Source: Agelas oroides (Eukaryota > Porifera > Demospongiae > Agelasida > Agelasidae). From it: a DNA stretch of 64,000 nt. The notes below the pieces were generated by a model that saw only the letters and a list, made by a program, of their open reading frames with translations, was not told the origin of the DNA and ran no database searches. The DNA is taken from contig OX422183.1 in the NCBI GenBank assembly GCA_949130485.1, forward strand, positions 9,576,636-9,640,635, read 5' to 3'. How positions within the stretch are numbered: position 1 is the first letter of the stretch; the number at the start of each line of letters is the position of its first letter. The translations under genes and the position numbers were made by a program. This document shows, in pieces, positions 49,074 through 59,930 of the stretch.

Positions 49074-49891
49074 GCGAACAGACGGTTATGTGCCAAAATA
49101 TGGCCATTATGGGATTTTTGATTATATATGGAGGATTATATATGAACATACCTTTAACAGATATCCACGCGAGTGGTCAAGCTATTTTAATACTCTACCA
49201 ATAGTAAATAATCAATTGCACTGGTGCTTGCTAAATTTACTTTTCAAAAGTCACTTCAAACTATCAATTATTCTTCTATGGGAGAAATGTATTGCAACAT
49301 AAAATAACAGCTAATGTAGTCTCTTGACAGTTATAAACTTGAGTGGTCCAGGCATTTTTGCACAAGATACATCAAGTGAAATCCATCAGTACCACTAGTT
49401 TCATAGCGAAGCTTCAAAAGTCACTTGAACCGAACTGCGCCCAATTTTCGGCACTTGACCCTTTCAAGTCCAAGACGAATTGACTGAAAATAGCTTTGCA
49501 GCACCAACTTTTATAGTCCGGTTTTTATATATCTCAGATAGATAGTTAGTTCTAGTACAACAGATTTGAAATCGGAGCACCTTCGATTTTTTCGTTGGGA
49601 GCCCTAACTGGCGAAGTCCGTCCCTCAACTGGATGGTGCCACAGAGTACCTTGAAGACATTCTTTAGTGTTTACAGTACGTAAGAGTTAGGCTATGAATA
49701 TCAAATTCTATTTATACGTTCAATGCGGAGTTTACACTGTACTTTACGGGATCCTCGTACGCCGAGGCGCGCCGTGGCGGACCCCTCGCAGCCAGCCTAG
49801 TCTCGCAAGCCCGACCCACTTCCGCTAGAGAAGGGAGAGGGTCTGGTGAACAGCGTATACAAGCCGTGTCCCGCCGCACTGTACGAATCTC

Positions 49892-52311
49892 GTTATGTAC
49901 AGACTTGCTCATGAGAAAAAAATTACGGGTTTACCCCAAATTTAGATTTTAACCCTCTCCCTACGAGATTTAACTTCACCGAATTTCTGCCTACAAGCAT
50001 GCATTCAGAGAGTATGCAGCACATCAAGGGAGAAGAGAACAAGTAAGCAGGGTATCAGTATAGTATTAAAACTAGTCAGTATTGAATATCAGAAAAAGGA
50101 TGCATTTCTGGCAGCTGTGTAGCTAGGGGGAAACAGACTGACATTTCAGAGCAGCCTCCAGCAGCACAGAAAAAAGCTTGAATTATATTTTCTATTTCTA
50201 TCCATGAGTCTTGACTGGCCAACAGTCTTGTGTTTGGTGCACAATTAGTAAACCTGCTGTGCAATGCTGTGGTGTGCATTTGTGTACTACGTTGCTGTAC
50301 ACTGCTGCGTTGCTGTCAAACATTGTTGAAATTGTCAACGCTGTGTGATGAAATCGTCAACGCTGTGTGATGAAATCAGGCTTAAAAATGAAGCTATTTT
50401 ACGTCTGTTCAATGTGGTAATGTTCCTATGCTAGAGGCAAAAATTTATTCTCTGACTGATATATTTTCGGAACTCAGACTTCAAAGGTCTGAGCAGGGTA
50501 GCAACTTAGCCTCGTTCCCGGGTGCGGAGGATGGGAACGAGGCTAGGTAGCAGATCATCAGAGCAACAAGACATGCTGGCGCTGGGATAGTTTTCGACAC
50601 CTGAAGCTACTGTAGTACGCGGGGATAGAAAATCACGCCCAAAAATACATTGTAAAACAACGCGTAACTTCCTTGCCACCTCCTCCGAACAGTAAAGACT
50701 AAAATACTTGCCCTTCCACTGGCCTTGCCTATGAACCCATACCATGCTGCAGCAGTTGCCAAATTTGGCTAGCAATGTGATATAATACATGATTATCAGA
50801 CTTGTCTGCTAGTAGAACTCTTTTTCCGAGGATAGATGCTTGAACAGATGTAGTATTTCTTTTGCTAAATCCCGGGTAGAAGACTGTTTGGAGTTGAATT
50901 TCAAGTATATACTATCAAACATTAGCCCACCTATCCTACAGTTCTGTAATCCAGAAATTATGAAATTGTGCATGCTTTAGAGCTTCAAATTGAACCCACA
51001 CTATGCATGCACGTATTAAAATTATGCATACCTTCTGCAATGTCTAATCCTTACCTAGTTCAATTGCACCGTAAATGCTGTGTTCTTATGTTTACATATC
51101 AAGCAAAATTCTCATTTCTATACTGTCGCACTTGCATGTATACGAAACCAGTCTCACACTGCAAGCTCAGGGTGTGAGGAGAGCCTGGGTAGGAGACTAT
51201 GATACACTTCCCCACCATTGCAAAATATAAACAAACAAGCTGTGCATATGAATATAATTATGTGGTAAACTTCTTTACAGGCTAAATGGCACCACATAAT
51301 TATATTCATATCACAGCTTTTTGGCTTGTATTTTGCAAGGTCAATGCAAACAGCAGTGAATACAGACATCCTTCTTGGAGATTACATATAAGTTCTCCCA
51401 TAGCACCCCTTTCAGAGCACCAGATGACTCAGGACACACTGCGCACAGATGAACCTTCCCCTAGCATCCCTCTCTTTGAGCACTGGAAAAGACAGCATAA
51501 TCAAAGAGAGGCTGGGGATATACATTTTACTTCAAGTGTTAGGCATCCCATCCGTAATCCTGTGCTATCATCTCCAAGCTGGATAAAGCTTGCATTGGAC
51601 TGATATTCACTTTTTCGATAAATGCATGATTTTTTCAGTAACCACGCTTGTAGTGTGTGGCTACACTGACAAATAAACTATCCCCTCAAACTATATATCT
51701 TCCTGGCACTTATGAGGCAGTGTTCAACTTGCTCCTTTGGATTCTTTGTTCTATCATCGAACATGGCAGCTATATAGCGTGCATGCACAGCTTTGACAAG
51801 ACTTAGTGTGAACAAGTAGATCAACCTGAGAGCCCTGATCCCACATGCAAAATGTCTGCATGTGCACCGCTGCCATGTAGAGTCAACTCATATTTTGTCC
51901 ACTCTATCGTGTTCATAAATAGTATACTCAGAAAAACACACACCACAGCATTGCACAGCAGGTTTACTAATTGTGCACCAAGCACAAGTGTTGACCAGTC
52001 AAGGCTCATGGAAAATATGAGCAAGCTTTTTTCTATGCTGCTGGAGGCTGCTCTGAAATGTTGCAGTCTGTTTCCCCCTAGCTACAAAGCTGCCAGAAAT
52101 GCATCCTTTTTCTGATATTCAATACTGACTAGTTTTAATACTATACTGATACCCTGCTTACTTGTTCTCTTCTCCCTTGATGTGCTGCATACTCTCTGAA
52201 TGCATGCTTGTAGGCAGAAATTCGGTGAAGTTAAATCTCGTAGGGAGAGGGTTAAAATCTAAATTTGGGGTAAACCCGTAATTTTTTCTCATGAGCAAGT
52301 CTGTACATAAC
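49892..52311. mobile_element. 2.4 kb element with about 380 bp inverted arms
   Basis: The left arm, starting GTTATGTACAGACTTGCTCA (to about 50290), matches the inverted right arm (about 51940-52311), nearly identical at the outer ends and more diverged inward. A smaller palindrome around ATGAATATAATTATGTGG lies at about 51244-51312. Short open frames in the loop (minus 50506-50790, plus 51286-51603) show no known domain. No target duplication is clear. Similar sequence at 34200-35090 shows it is a family. Confidence 0.7.
50507..50545. mobile_element. 39 bp TAGCCTCG palindrome
   Basis: TAGCCTCGTTCCCGG and the inverse GGGAACGAGGCTA are separated by only about ten bases. Imperfect GGTAGCA repeats lie on both sides. 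It looks like an extreme internal deletion of the family. Confidence 0.6.
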
Positions 52312-52433
52312 TAGTCTCCACTGTACAGTGCGGTACAATCAGATTGCAGTATTTTGTCACATGACGCATTACATCACTGTTTCAGTAGCAATAGCAGTCT
52401 TGAAAACGGCGAACATGAGGGGGATGGATAAAC

Positions 52434-52505
52434 TTCGAGTTCGAGTTCGAGTTCGAGTTCGAGTTCGAGTTGACTCGAGTTCGAGTTGACTCGAGTTCGA
52501 GTTGC
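52434..52505. repeat. (CGAGTT)n hexanucleotide array
   Basis: Twelve or so CGAGTT units with two TTGACTCGAG variants. The same array, inverted and with the same variant, occurs at 59931-60009. Confidence 0.85.
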
Positions 52506-52739
52506 TTCCACGATTTCCGGTGCGCACTGTAAGGAATAATATTGCAAGCCAGATCCGGATCGTTTTATGTCGAAGTTGTTTGGTCGGGTTTGACTTCAAG
52601 TTCGAGGCTAGACAGAGAAGGGTTGCAGGTGTGCGCAGAGCCCGCTTCTGACTGAGATCCGGCGAGGACAAGTGCTAAGGGGTGTGGTTCGATGCAATTT
52701 AATACATGTACGCAATGAAAACCATTCTCTCAACAATCT

Positions 52740-54362
52740 TTACTGTCCCTATGTAGTACCTACTACCCCTAAGATTTTCTACAGCCAAGCACAGCATCAG
52801 CCATTACTGTGAGAAGTGTATTGCTCAAAATTATAAACCTGAGACTAGCTATTACTCCAGTCACGTCCACTACTCGGACTGAACTCGGTAATTTCTACAA
52901 CCCTCTGCAGTGAGGCTCGTGCAATGGTAGCCAGGTGCATTGTCAGCCAGGCACAATGTCATTTAGCGCTCTTCTATATACTGTGTACTCCTGTTCTGCC
53001 CCTCATGCAGCATTCTTGGACCCAAGCATTAAATGGCAAACCATACATGCATATATAGCTCTCAACCGTATCTATGGACCTCGGTATTTCAAAGACAATT
53101 TCACTTGAAAGTGTTTGAATTTACGATGACTTTGTTCTTTGTGGACAACAAAGTTACTTTCCTTCTATATATACTACTTAGAACTATACCAGAGCATTAA
53201 ATAAAGTACAACAGCAGTCATAATTCTTAGCATGCAATCTCTATTTACTGCTTTCTAGCTACTATCCCCTCAGCATTTTTTTGAGTCAATGTCGCATTAA
53301 TTCATTGGTTGCCTTCAGCTCTTTCTACTACACCTCAGTATTCCTTGCTACTCTCAGCATTTCTCTGGAGTAGCAGGAACTGCGAAGGAGCAGTTGAGAC
53401 TGCTGAGAAATAATTATGGCAGAAGTGAACAGTGAGAGTAACTGAAAGGTTATATTGGTTGGAGGTGGCAGAGGACAATTCACGTCTGCCCTCAGTCATA
53501 ATTATCTTTCAGCAGTCTCTATTGGAACTCAACAATTCCTGCTAGCTAGTTCTGAGATTCTCTAAAGCCAAGTGCAATAATCTCTACTGCCACTCATTCC
53601 TCTGCACTATCTACTGCTTATTGGCTTTTTTTTTTTAGCAAAGTACACGATGATAGCAATGCCCTCAGAAATCTTTGTTTTGCCTCAGCGATCCTCTCTA
53701 TACACACACACCCTCACAGTCTGTACATACTGCCTCCCTTTTACCTTTCCCACCTTAGCGTTCTCTGCATTCAGCACAATGGCAGTCATACATCTCAACA
53801 TTCTCTAGTGGCCCTTAACATTCTCTAATTCCATTCAGCTTACTATATGTAGCTAAACACAAGGGCAGCCAATCCTTTCAGCAGTTTCTACTTTAACTTT
53901 TTCAACACGCTGTACTGCCCTTCGACATTTTCTAAAACTATAGGAACAATGGCAGCCATACGTAAACTTAACAGGAATTCTGCGTCCCTTACTATCCTTC
54001 AGCGTTTTCTACTGTCTGGCAGCAATTTCAGCACACAGGCACAAATGGCTAGCCACACCTCTCATCAGTTTCTAATACTGCTGAGCTTTTGGTAGATTGG
54101 GCTCATACAGGCATGAAGGAGGTTGTTAGAGGCTTACATGGTTGAAGTACAGGCAGGGTTAGCTCCACTGTTGAATAGCAATAGCTATAGTGTGTAAAAT
54201 GAGGATGCAAAGCATGCAGTTGGATTGTAGGAGATTGAACTTATTTGTCAAGAAAATTTTGGTTCATGCTGCAGAGTTCTAGTGCAACCGATGTACACCT
54301 AGATGCTTGTGTGCTCATGGAGAAGAGCTACCTTTTCAGCTTGGAAAAAATGCAGTGTCCAC

Positions 54363-54452
<90 letters not shown>

Positions 54453-54730
54453 CTAGAAGGTACATATAGTCTATAGCATGCTGCCAAGCCTATAATAGTC
54501 ATTTGTACTTGCCACTTCTCTACTACCCCTTGTCATTCTCCACTACCCATCATCATTCTCTATTACCCCTCAGTATTTACTCCGGTCCTGCCACATGCAC
54601 CTAAGCATTTGGTGTCATGCACCAAGCACAATGGTAGCCATCCTACTAAGAAATCTCTCAGCATTCCCTACTCCCTTCAGCATTTTCTACTGTCCCTACT
54701 GAGGGGTAGCAGAAATTGCTGAGAGCTAGG
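52740..54730. repeat. Degenerate long-unit satellite
   Basis: Motifs such as CTCAGCATTTTCTACTGCCC and GCACAATGGCAGCCATAC recur at irregular intervals, sometimes inverted, over about 2 kb. This is an old decayed tandem array; no coding signal was seen. Confidence 0.55.
54364..54451. repeat. (TTA)n microsatellite, about 29 units
   Basis: A pure ATT/TTA tract. It explains the poly-Tyr and poly-Ile open frames on the two strands. Confidence 0.95.
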
Positions 54731-54749
54731 TACTTTATGCTGCCATTGT

Positions 54750-54955
54750 TGTGGTATAAACTGCTAATGACTGTGAATGTGTTACCAGTTAGCACCTAGG
54801 GAGTGTTTGTTATTGTTATGTAACACCTATGTAGTCACACTTGTATTCTACCACCTGCATGTCCTTAGCAACTGAGTGTGTATAAATACTGTTGTATGCC
54901 TGTCAGAAAGGGGCTTCAGTAATAGTCACAAATTGCAACATTGGCAAATGCTACA
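54750..54955 (+). repeat. 5' LTR
   Basis: 206 bp, beginning TG and ending CA, with GTATAAATACTG as a possible TATA box near 54889-54900. No difference from the 3' copy was noticed. Confidence 0.9.
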
Positions 54956-54989
54956 TGGTGGCAGCGGCGAGTAAGTGGAGTATCAAAGG

Positions 54990-56321
54990 ATGGCTCAACT
55001 TCGGCTGGAACCTCCAGAACCGTTTAACTTCCGCACCCCCGACGACTGGCCCCGCTGGAAACGCAGATTCGAACAATTTCGTATCGCGTCAGGTCTGCAA
55101 AGGCAGAATCCAGTGCAACAAGTGAGTACGCTCCTCTACTGCCTCGGAGAAGAAGCCGACGCAGTACTCTCCTCGACAAACGCGACGGAAGACGAGCGCA
55201 AGGTCTATGCAACCGTAATCGACAAATTCGACGCTTTCTTCAAGGTGCGACGAAACGTAATATTCGAAAGAGCCCGATTCAACCGACGCAACCAGCTCGA
55301 TGGCGAAACGGCGGAGCAGTACATAATGGAGCTCTACAGACTAGCCGAAAGTTGCGATTACGGCGATCTCAAAGACGAGATGATTCGGGACAGACTAGTA
55401 GTGGGTATCCGAGATGCGGTCCTATCCCAGCAACTACAGCTCGACCCCGACCTCACGCTGGAAAAAGCCAAAAAGATGGTTCGACAGCGGGAAGCAGTCC
55501 ACGATCAGCAGCAAGTACTCAAAGGAGTCAGCAACGAGGCGCACGTCGTCGAAGAGTTGCGAACGAAAGGACGCTTCACACAACCGAGTGGCACAACTAA
55601 GCCCAAGCGGCCACAGCAACGTCAGCCACAGAAGCACCAGAAGCAGTGCACACGATGCGGCAAAGGTCAGCATCCAAAGGACAAATGTCCAGCAAAAGAA
55701 GCTACGTGTTACCGTTGCCAGCGCAAAGGTCATTTCGGCTCGCAGTGCTTCTCCAAATCCGTTGCAGAATTGTCAAGCGCCAATTATCTGGACGTGGCAT
55801 TCCTAGACACAGTGTCATCCACTCACGCGTCAGCATGGCTTGCAAAGGTGAAGCTGTGTGACCGAGATACAGTGTTCCAACTGGACACAGGAGCTGAGGT
55901 AACAGCAATCTCTCAGCACTCTTTCAAACGCCTTGGAGAGCAGAAACTTGCTCCTCCTGGGAAAGCTCTGTATGGGCCATCACATCAACTGCTACAAGTA
56001 GCTGGACAGTTCCAGGGCAAGTTCTCGTACAAGACCAAAACAGCAGTCCAAACGGTGTACGTGGTGAATGGACTCAGGACTAACCTCCTAGGGTTGCCCG
56101 CCATTACTGCCCTCAATATTGTAGCCAGAGTAGATGCCTCAATGACAACATCCAAGGGAAACAATACCCCTGAATTATGCCCAAAAGTCAAGCAGGAACT
56201 GGAGTTGATCGGAGTGTTCCCCAAAGTGCACGAATCAGGCATCCATACATCCATCCCTGAGGAAACCACAGTGATTCTCTGCATGACCGAAAACCAACCT
56301 GCCCCACCATGGCCGGACTAA
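54990..56321 (+). CDS. Gag-protease polyprotein (443 aa)
   Basis: The first ATG after the 5' LTR starts MAQLRLEPPEPFNF, which is preferred over upstream non-ATG codons. Residues about 1-190 are a retrotransposon Gag core (WPRWKRRFEQFRIASGL, ARFNRRNQ, ETAEQYI, MIRDRLVVGI). At about 215-255 are two zinc knuckles (CTRCGKGQHPKDKC and CYRCQRKGHFGSQC). At about 285-380 is an aspartic protease with FQLDTGAEVTAIS. The frame then runs LCPKVKQELELIGVFP, resembling the start of a reverse transcriptase, and stops soon after, as though the polymerase region had been removed by a large internal deletion. GC content is higher than in the flanks. The frame is intact, so the protein may still be made; it would package RNA but cannot copy it. 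Confidence 0.85.
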   Translation: MAQLRLEPPEPFNFRTPDDWPRWKRRFEQFRIASGLQRQNPVQQVSTLLYCLGEEADAVLSSTNATEDERKVYATVIDKFDAFFKVRRNVIFERARFNRRNQLDGETAEQYIMELYRLAESCDYGDLKDEMIRDRLVVGIRDAVLSQQLQLDPDLTLEKAKKMVRQREAVHDQQQVLKGVSNEAHVVEELRTKGRFTQPSGTTKPKRPQQRQPQKHQKQCTRCGKGQHPKDKCPAKEATCYRCQRKGHFGSQCFSKSVAELSSANYLDVAFLDTVSSTHASAWLAKVKLCDRDTVFQLDTGAEVTAISQHSFKRLGEQKLAPPGKALYGPSHQLLQVAGQFQGKFSYKTKTAVQTVYVVNGLRTNLLGLPAITALNIVARVDASMTTSKGNNTPELCPKVKQELELIGVFPKVHESGIHTSIPEETTVILCMTENQPAPPWPD

Positions 56322-56348
56322 GACCAAACCTTTCCCAAGAAAGGGAGA

Positions 56349-56554
56349 TGTGGTATAAACTGCTAATGACTGTGAATGTGTTACCAGTTAGCACCTAGGG
56401 AGTGTTTGTTATTGTTATGTAACACCTATGTAGTCACACTTGTATTCTACCACCTGCATGTCCTTAGCAACTGAGTGTGTATAAATACTGTTGTATGCCT
56501 GTCAGAAAGGGGCTTCAGTAATAGTCACAAATTGCAACATTGGCAAATGCTACA
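56349..56554 (+). repeat. 3' LTR
   Basis: Second 206 bp copy of the LTR, followed directly by the ATTGT target duplication. Confidence 0.9.
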
Positions 56555-56872
56555 ATTGTTGCTGTAGTTAGGGTTGCTATTGTGCCTGTTGACATTACAA
56601 GATCCTATAGTAACCAACCAGTTCCTACATTAGTCCCACAAGCCACACCAATTTAACCAACCCACGCACATATTGCTTTCAGTACTGAAAGTCGGGTCGT
56701 TTGGGTCTCGTTTGTGACACTATACTCCAAAGGCACTGAATTGGGAAACTATTTTTCTCAAAATAACATTGTCGTGAACTTAAGTTTTTTTTTTTTCTAT
56801 AATAGTTTTGTCATTAAAGACAAGGATACATGTATATAGCAACAGTGGCTAATACTAGACATGATCCATAAA

Positions 56873-57205
56873 CTAAACTAGTGAAGTAGAATGTACATGT
56901 AAGTATCTATTAAAGGCATGAACAGAAGAAGCACAAACGATAGATGAATCTAATTTATTCCAGTGGAAGATGGTTTTCGGAACGAAATACGAGTTAGTTC
57001 TTGCGAAGGGACGATTTAACACAAGATTGTGTGGTGCATGGTGACTAAGGGAAGTGCTTACAGTGAAAGTTCCTTCATCAAAGTAACACAGTTTGTTGAT
57101 AATCTTGTACAGTAGGCTGAGCCGAGTTTCCAGCCTTCGGCATTCAAGTGTTGGAAGGTCAACAAGTTCCAGGAGATCTTGGCCCCCCCCTCCCAATAAG
57201 GTCAT
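56873..57205 (-). pseudogene. 5'-truncated LINE, C-terminal end of ORF2
   Basis: The minus-strand frame has LPTLECRRLETRLSLLYKI, then RTNSYFVPKTIFHWNKLDSS and a final AFNRYLH. This pattern (L..RR...RL.LLYKI followed by R..S.F...I..WN.L) is the tail of reverse transcriptases of the CR1/L2/Jockey kind. It is open to a stop at 56873 but lacks the catalytic RT part and the endonuclease, so it is a truncated insertion. Confidence 0.7.
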
Positions 57206-58082
57206 ACATAACTGTCATTTTCAATTGTTTTAGTAACATTTGCATCTACATACTCATTATAATGTCCCACAGTTTACAACCCTCCTCTTTGAATTCACAG
57301 TGACATTATTTTGGAGCTTAAAAAAAGCTCTGTGCCAAATGTAGAAGTCTATCCCCTGATCAATACAAGGCATATACACCCAAATGGTGACACTCACTGA
57401 CCTGTCAATACCATCCACGGAAAACAATCCCATAGATGTGGTTAAATGCAATGCCACTGACCGGTAGATTCCCTCGCAAAAGCCATAGACTGGCTTTGAA
57501 AAGCTAATGCACCTATCAATGGTATGCCCCACCTGGCATACCTGGGGCAGATGTTGGAGAAAGGAGGGGAATTTGCTGTCGGAGTGTTCCCCAAGGGGTT
57601 GGTACTTAGTTGAGTTTGTCCAAATCCACTCAAATGGCATAATATATACTATCTTTCATTGTGTTAAGTGTCTTTGAAAATTTCATGGATACCCATATCT
57701 CCCTGTCACACGCTGTGCATGACAGGGAGAGTATGGGGTATCTGTAAGGAATATGTAGGGGGATTGTACGCTTGTTTTTCCACTCCTATCCCCCATCAAG
57801 CCCCAGGAATTGGAGGTAGGGCATACCACTGATAGGCTTGTGCCACAAATACCACACCCCATGGGACCTTCTGCTCTCCTCAGTACACTGTCTGCCTTTC
57901 CAATTGCCTCACTCTCCCAACCAATTTACTCCAGCTCATCAAGTTCATGAAGGCAACCACCAATTTTCCAATGAACACAAAATTCCTCCCTCCATAATAA
58001 AGCCGCCAGATAGGGAAGCCTATTGGAAAGCCATCTACGATTCCAGCAGGTAAGCCTCACTGAGATTCTGCACCGTCTACTC
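57206..58082. other. Stretch without a supported gene
   Basis: A 127-codon minus-strand frame (57257-57640) has no recognisable domain or splice context. Repeated TGCCCCACCTGGCATACCTGG-like palindromes suggest old inverted repeats. Confidence 0.3.
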
Positions 58083-58134
58083 AGTCTCGCAAGCCTGGCA
58101 CACCCTCACTACGAAGGGTGTGCCTTGCGAGACT
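58083..58134. repeat. Short palindrome AGTCTCGCAAG
   Basis: AGTCTCGCAAG..CACACCCT and its inverse AGGGTGTG.CTTGCGAGACT enclose eight bases. The same end sequence recurs near 49799 and 24830, which suggests a MITE family. Confidence 0.65.
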
Positions 58135-58316
58135 AGGGGGGGAAACCAACTTCATTTCGAGTGAAATATATACATGTACATACAGAAGACGGACCCCAGA
58201 ACTCAAGATAAACAAGTATAAAACTTGGGCTTGGCAAGGGCAAAAACTGCACAATATGAACTAGACAAAACATAAAAACAATGACCGGAGAAAAGCAATA
58301 ATGTTATGTATGAACA

Positions 58317-59762
58317 TTAACAGAATGGTTGAGTTGAGTTCCATAGTGGGTTGAGGCGAGCACAGAATATTCTGTGTGAAGCAGTTACTGCAGCTTTAGC
58401 TGCTGAATCAAGAAGGTGTGTGGCAGCTGACTTGGAGAGTGAAGAGACCTGCTGCCGTAGTGAGGAGCGAGTGTGTGGCAGCCAGTGGCCTAATGCACCA
58501 ATTTCAACAGTCACTAGTTCAGATATCATTCCTTTTGTTTCTAGATCGCTCAAAGCATGCTGGTATATTTCCTTGCTCTCTTTTCTCGATTTTGCATTTT
58601 GGAGGCAGTCAGGTGAGTTATACGGAACAGTTAGTTCAATAAGGATGATTTCTCTAGCACTGACTATGACAATGTCCGGGCGGGCTGAGGTGTCCAGGAT
58701 TTCAGCTGGGATGGTAGATGGGGGGTTATCAGTAACTCTCAATCCCGGTAGATCTGCGTATAGCCTTTCTCCTGGTTGGAGATACTCCCTTAGACCATTA
58801 GCCAAGATCTTCAAGGCACTGTCATGTCGCCAGGTATACCTTCCTTGTGTGAGAGATACAGGGCAACCATTTAATATGTGCTGGACAGTAGGCCATGGGT
58901 TGTTGCAGAGAGGGCACTTGGCATCTGGCCTTAATCTCCATCGTCGCAAGTTTAGAGGAGTGGGGAGCGTGTCTGACCCAGCCCTCAGCAGAAATGACAG
59001 CTGTCCAGCAGGCATTCCTTTCTGGATACGCTTCCAAACATTGTTCTGGGATTCTAGTTCTGTGATGTCGGTGAATTTGCTCTGGACTGTCAATTCACTA
59101 AGTTTGTCATTCCAGTGTTTGACACGACTTTCCCGATGGATACTTGTGCATTTACGTGACAGAGTTTTGGTGGTGATAGTGGATATGGAGTTCTTTGCCA
59201 GAGCCAAGAGCTGATTCACCTCAGAGGGTATGCGTTGACTTCTAGTGAAGCCCTGATCCAATAGCAACTCAGAGATTTCAGTGATCATTGGGTCCTTCGA
59301 GGTAAGGATAGAGGAGAGAAACGTTAATTTTGCTTTCGTACGATACTCTGAGATGGCTGGGATGTCAATAACATTGGGGTGGTGTATAACAGCATTTGTA
59401 ACTCCTCTTGTGAGGCCGAGCCAGCTCTTGATCTTTCTGGTGCATTGAGACTGAACTTTCTTGATGCTTGAATCAGGTATCACATCTACTGATAAGACGA
59501 AGTGAAATGAGGGAATAAGGAATCTGCGAAGAATCCATAGTTTGTATTCCCCTCGAATAGGAGATGTGTCCAAGCTATCCAGCTTCTCCAGGAAGGAGAT
59601 CATGAATCTCTTGCCTGACTCCTTAGTTGTTGCTGGCAGGGTTTGGCAAAGGGTGTGTCCTAGGAACTTAGTGGGACCTGTGGAGATGTTCCTAGTGGAA
59701 CCATCCTTGAGTGAGAACGTTATATTGCTGAGCACTTTCTTGCCATTATAGACAAAGGACAC
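58317..59762 (-). pseudogene. 5'-truncated R2-like LINE with restriction-like endonuclease
   Basis: An intact frame of 481 codons covers the C-terminal half of a non-LTR retrotransposon protein. It opens in the RT thumb (SKCVSFVYNG just upstream, then TGPTKFLGHTL). A CCHC zinc motif follows at about residues 285-302 (CPLCNNPW...H...GC), and then a restriction-like endonuclease core with RPDIVIV and IELTVPYN. This order (RT, CCHC, RLE) marks the R2/R4/NeSL group. The RT catalytic part is missing and a stop lies about 15 codons upstream, so the copy is 5' truncated. Its 3' UTR runs to about 58145. Long plus-strand frames here are shadows. Confidence 0.8.
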
Positions 59763-59930
59763 ACATTTAGAAGGCTTCAGTGTCAGATCATTTGTTCCCT
59801 AGCACAGACATCGCTACCATGGTCTGCTCCTACCTCCTTGGGCTAACAAAAACCTAACTCCCGCCTTACTGGTGCAACGCAGGCGCACGTAGCTTTAGCG
59901 CATGTACGCAGCGCAAGTGATCGCCATCTC

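Larger units (their letters stand above)
42733..49788 (+). mobile_element. Autonomous-type Mutator-like transposon (7,056 bp, 8 bp TSD)
   Basis: The ends CGAGGGGTCC and GGACCCCTCG are inverted, and the perfect 8 bp repeat CAGCCAGC lies on both sides (42725-42732 and 49789-49796). The left side carries two arrays of GAAATCCA-type units (42771-42912 and 43325-43465), which may be transposase-binding sites. The segment 43475-43520 matches the inverted right end (AAAGTACAG.GTAAACTCCG, CATTGAACGTATAAATA). Inside is one 12-exon gene coding for a MULE transposase with extra domains. The MITE at 33541 shares both ends. Assignment to MULE rests on the protein; 8-9 bp duplications are usual for that group. 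Confidence 0.85.
54750..56554 (+). mobile_element. Complete LTR retrotransposon lacking RT and integrase (1,805 bp)
   Basis: Two apparently identical 206 bp LTRs (TGTGGTATAA...AATGCTACA) at 54750-54955 and 56349-56554 flank an internal region with one gag-protease frame. ATTGT occurs on both sides as a 5 bp target duplication. A primer-binding-site-like TGGTGGCAGCGG directly follows the left LTR, and a purine tract (AAGAAAGGGAGA) precedes the right LTR. RT, RNase H and integrase are absent, so it depends on another element. The protein is Ty3/Gypsy-like. Confidence 0.9.

Noticed and set aside
51286-51603. 105-codon frame in the loop of the long-inverted-repeat element
   Set aside because: No known domain; kept only as a note under that element.
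54245-54502. Poly-Tyr and poly-Ile proteins
   Set aside because: Produced by the (TTA)n microsatellite.
57257-57640. 127-codon minus-strand open frame
   Set aside because: No domain, no exon borders, and palindromic repeats within it.
58351-59214. 287-codon plus-strand open frame
   Set aside because: It lies antisense to the LINE frame, whose RT tail, CCHC and endonuclease motifs are clear.
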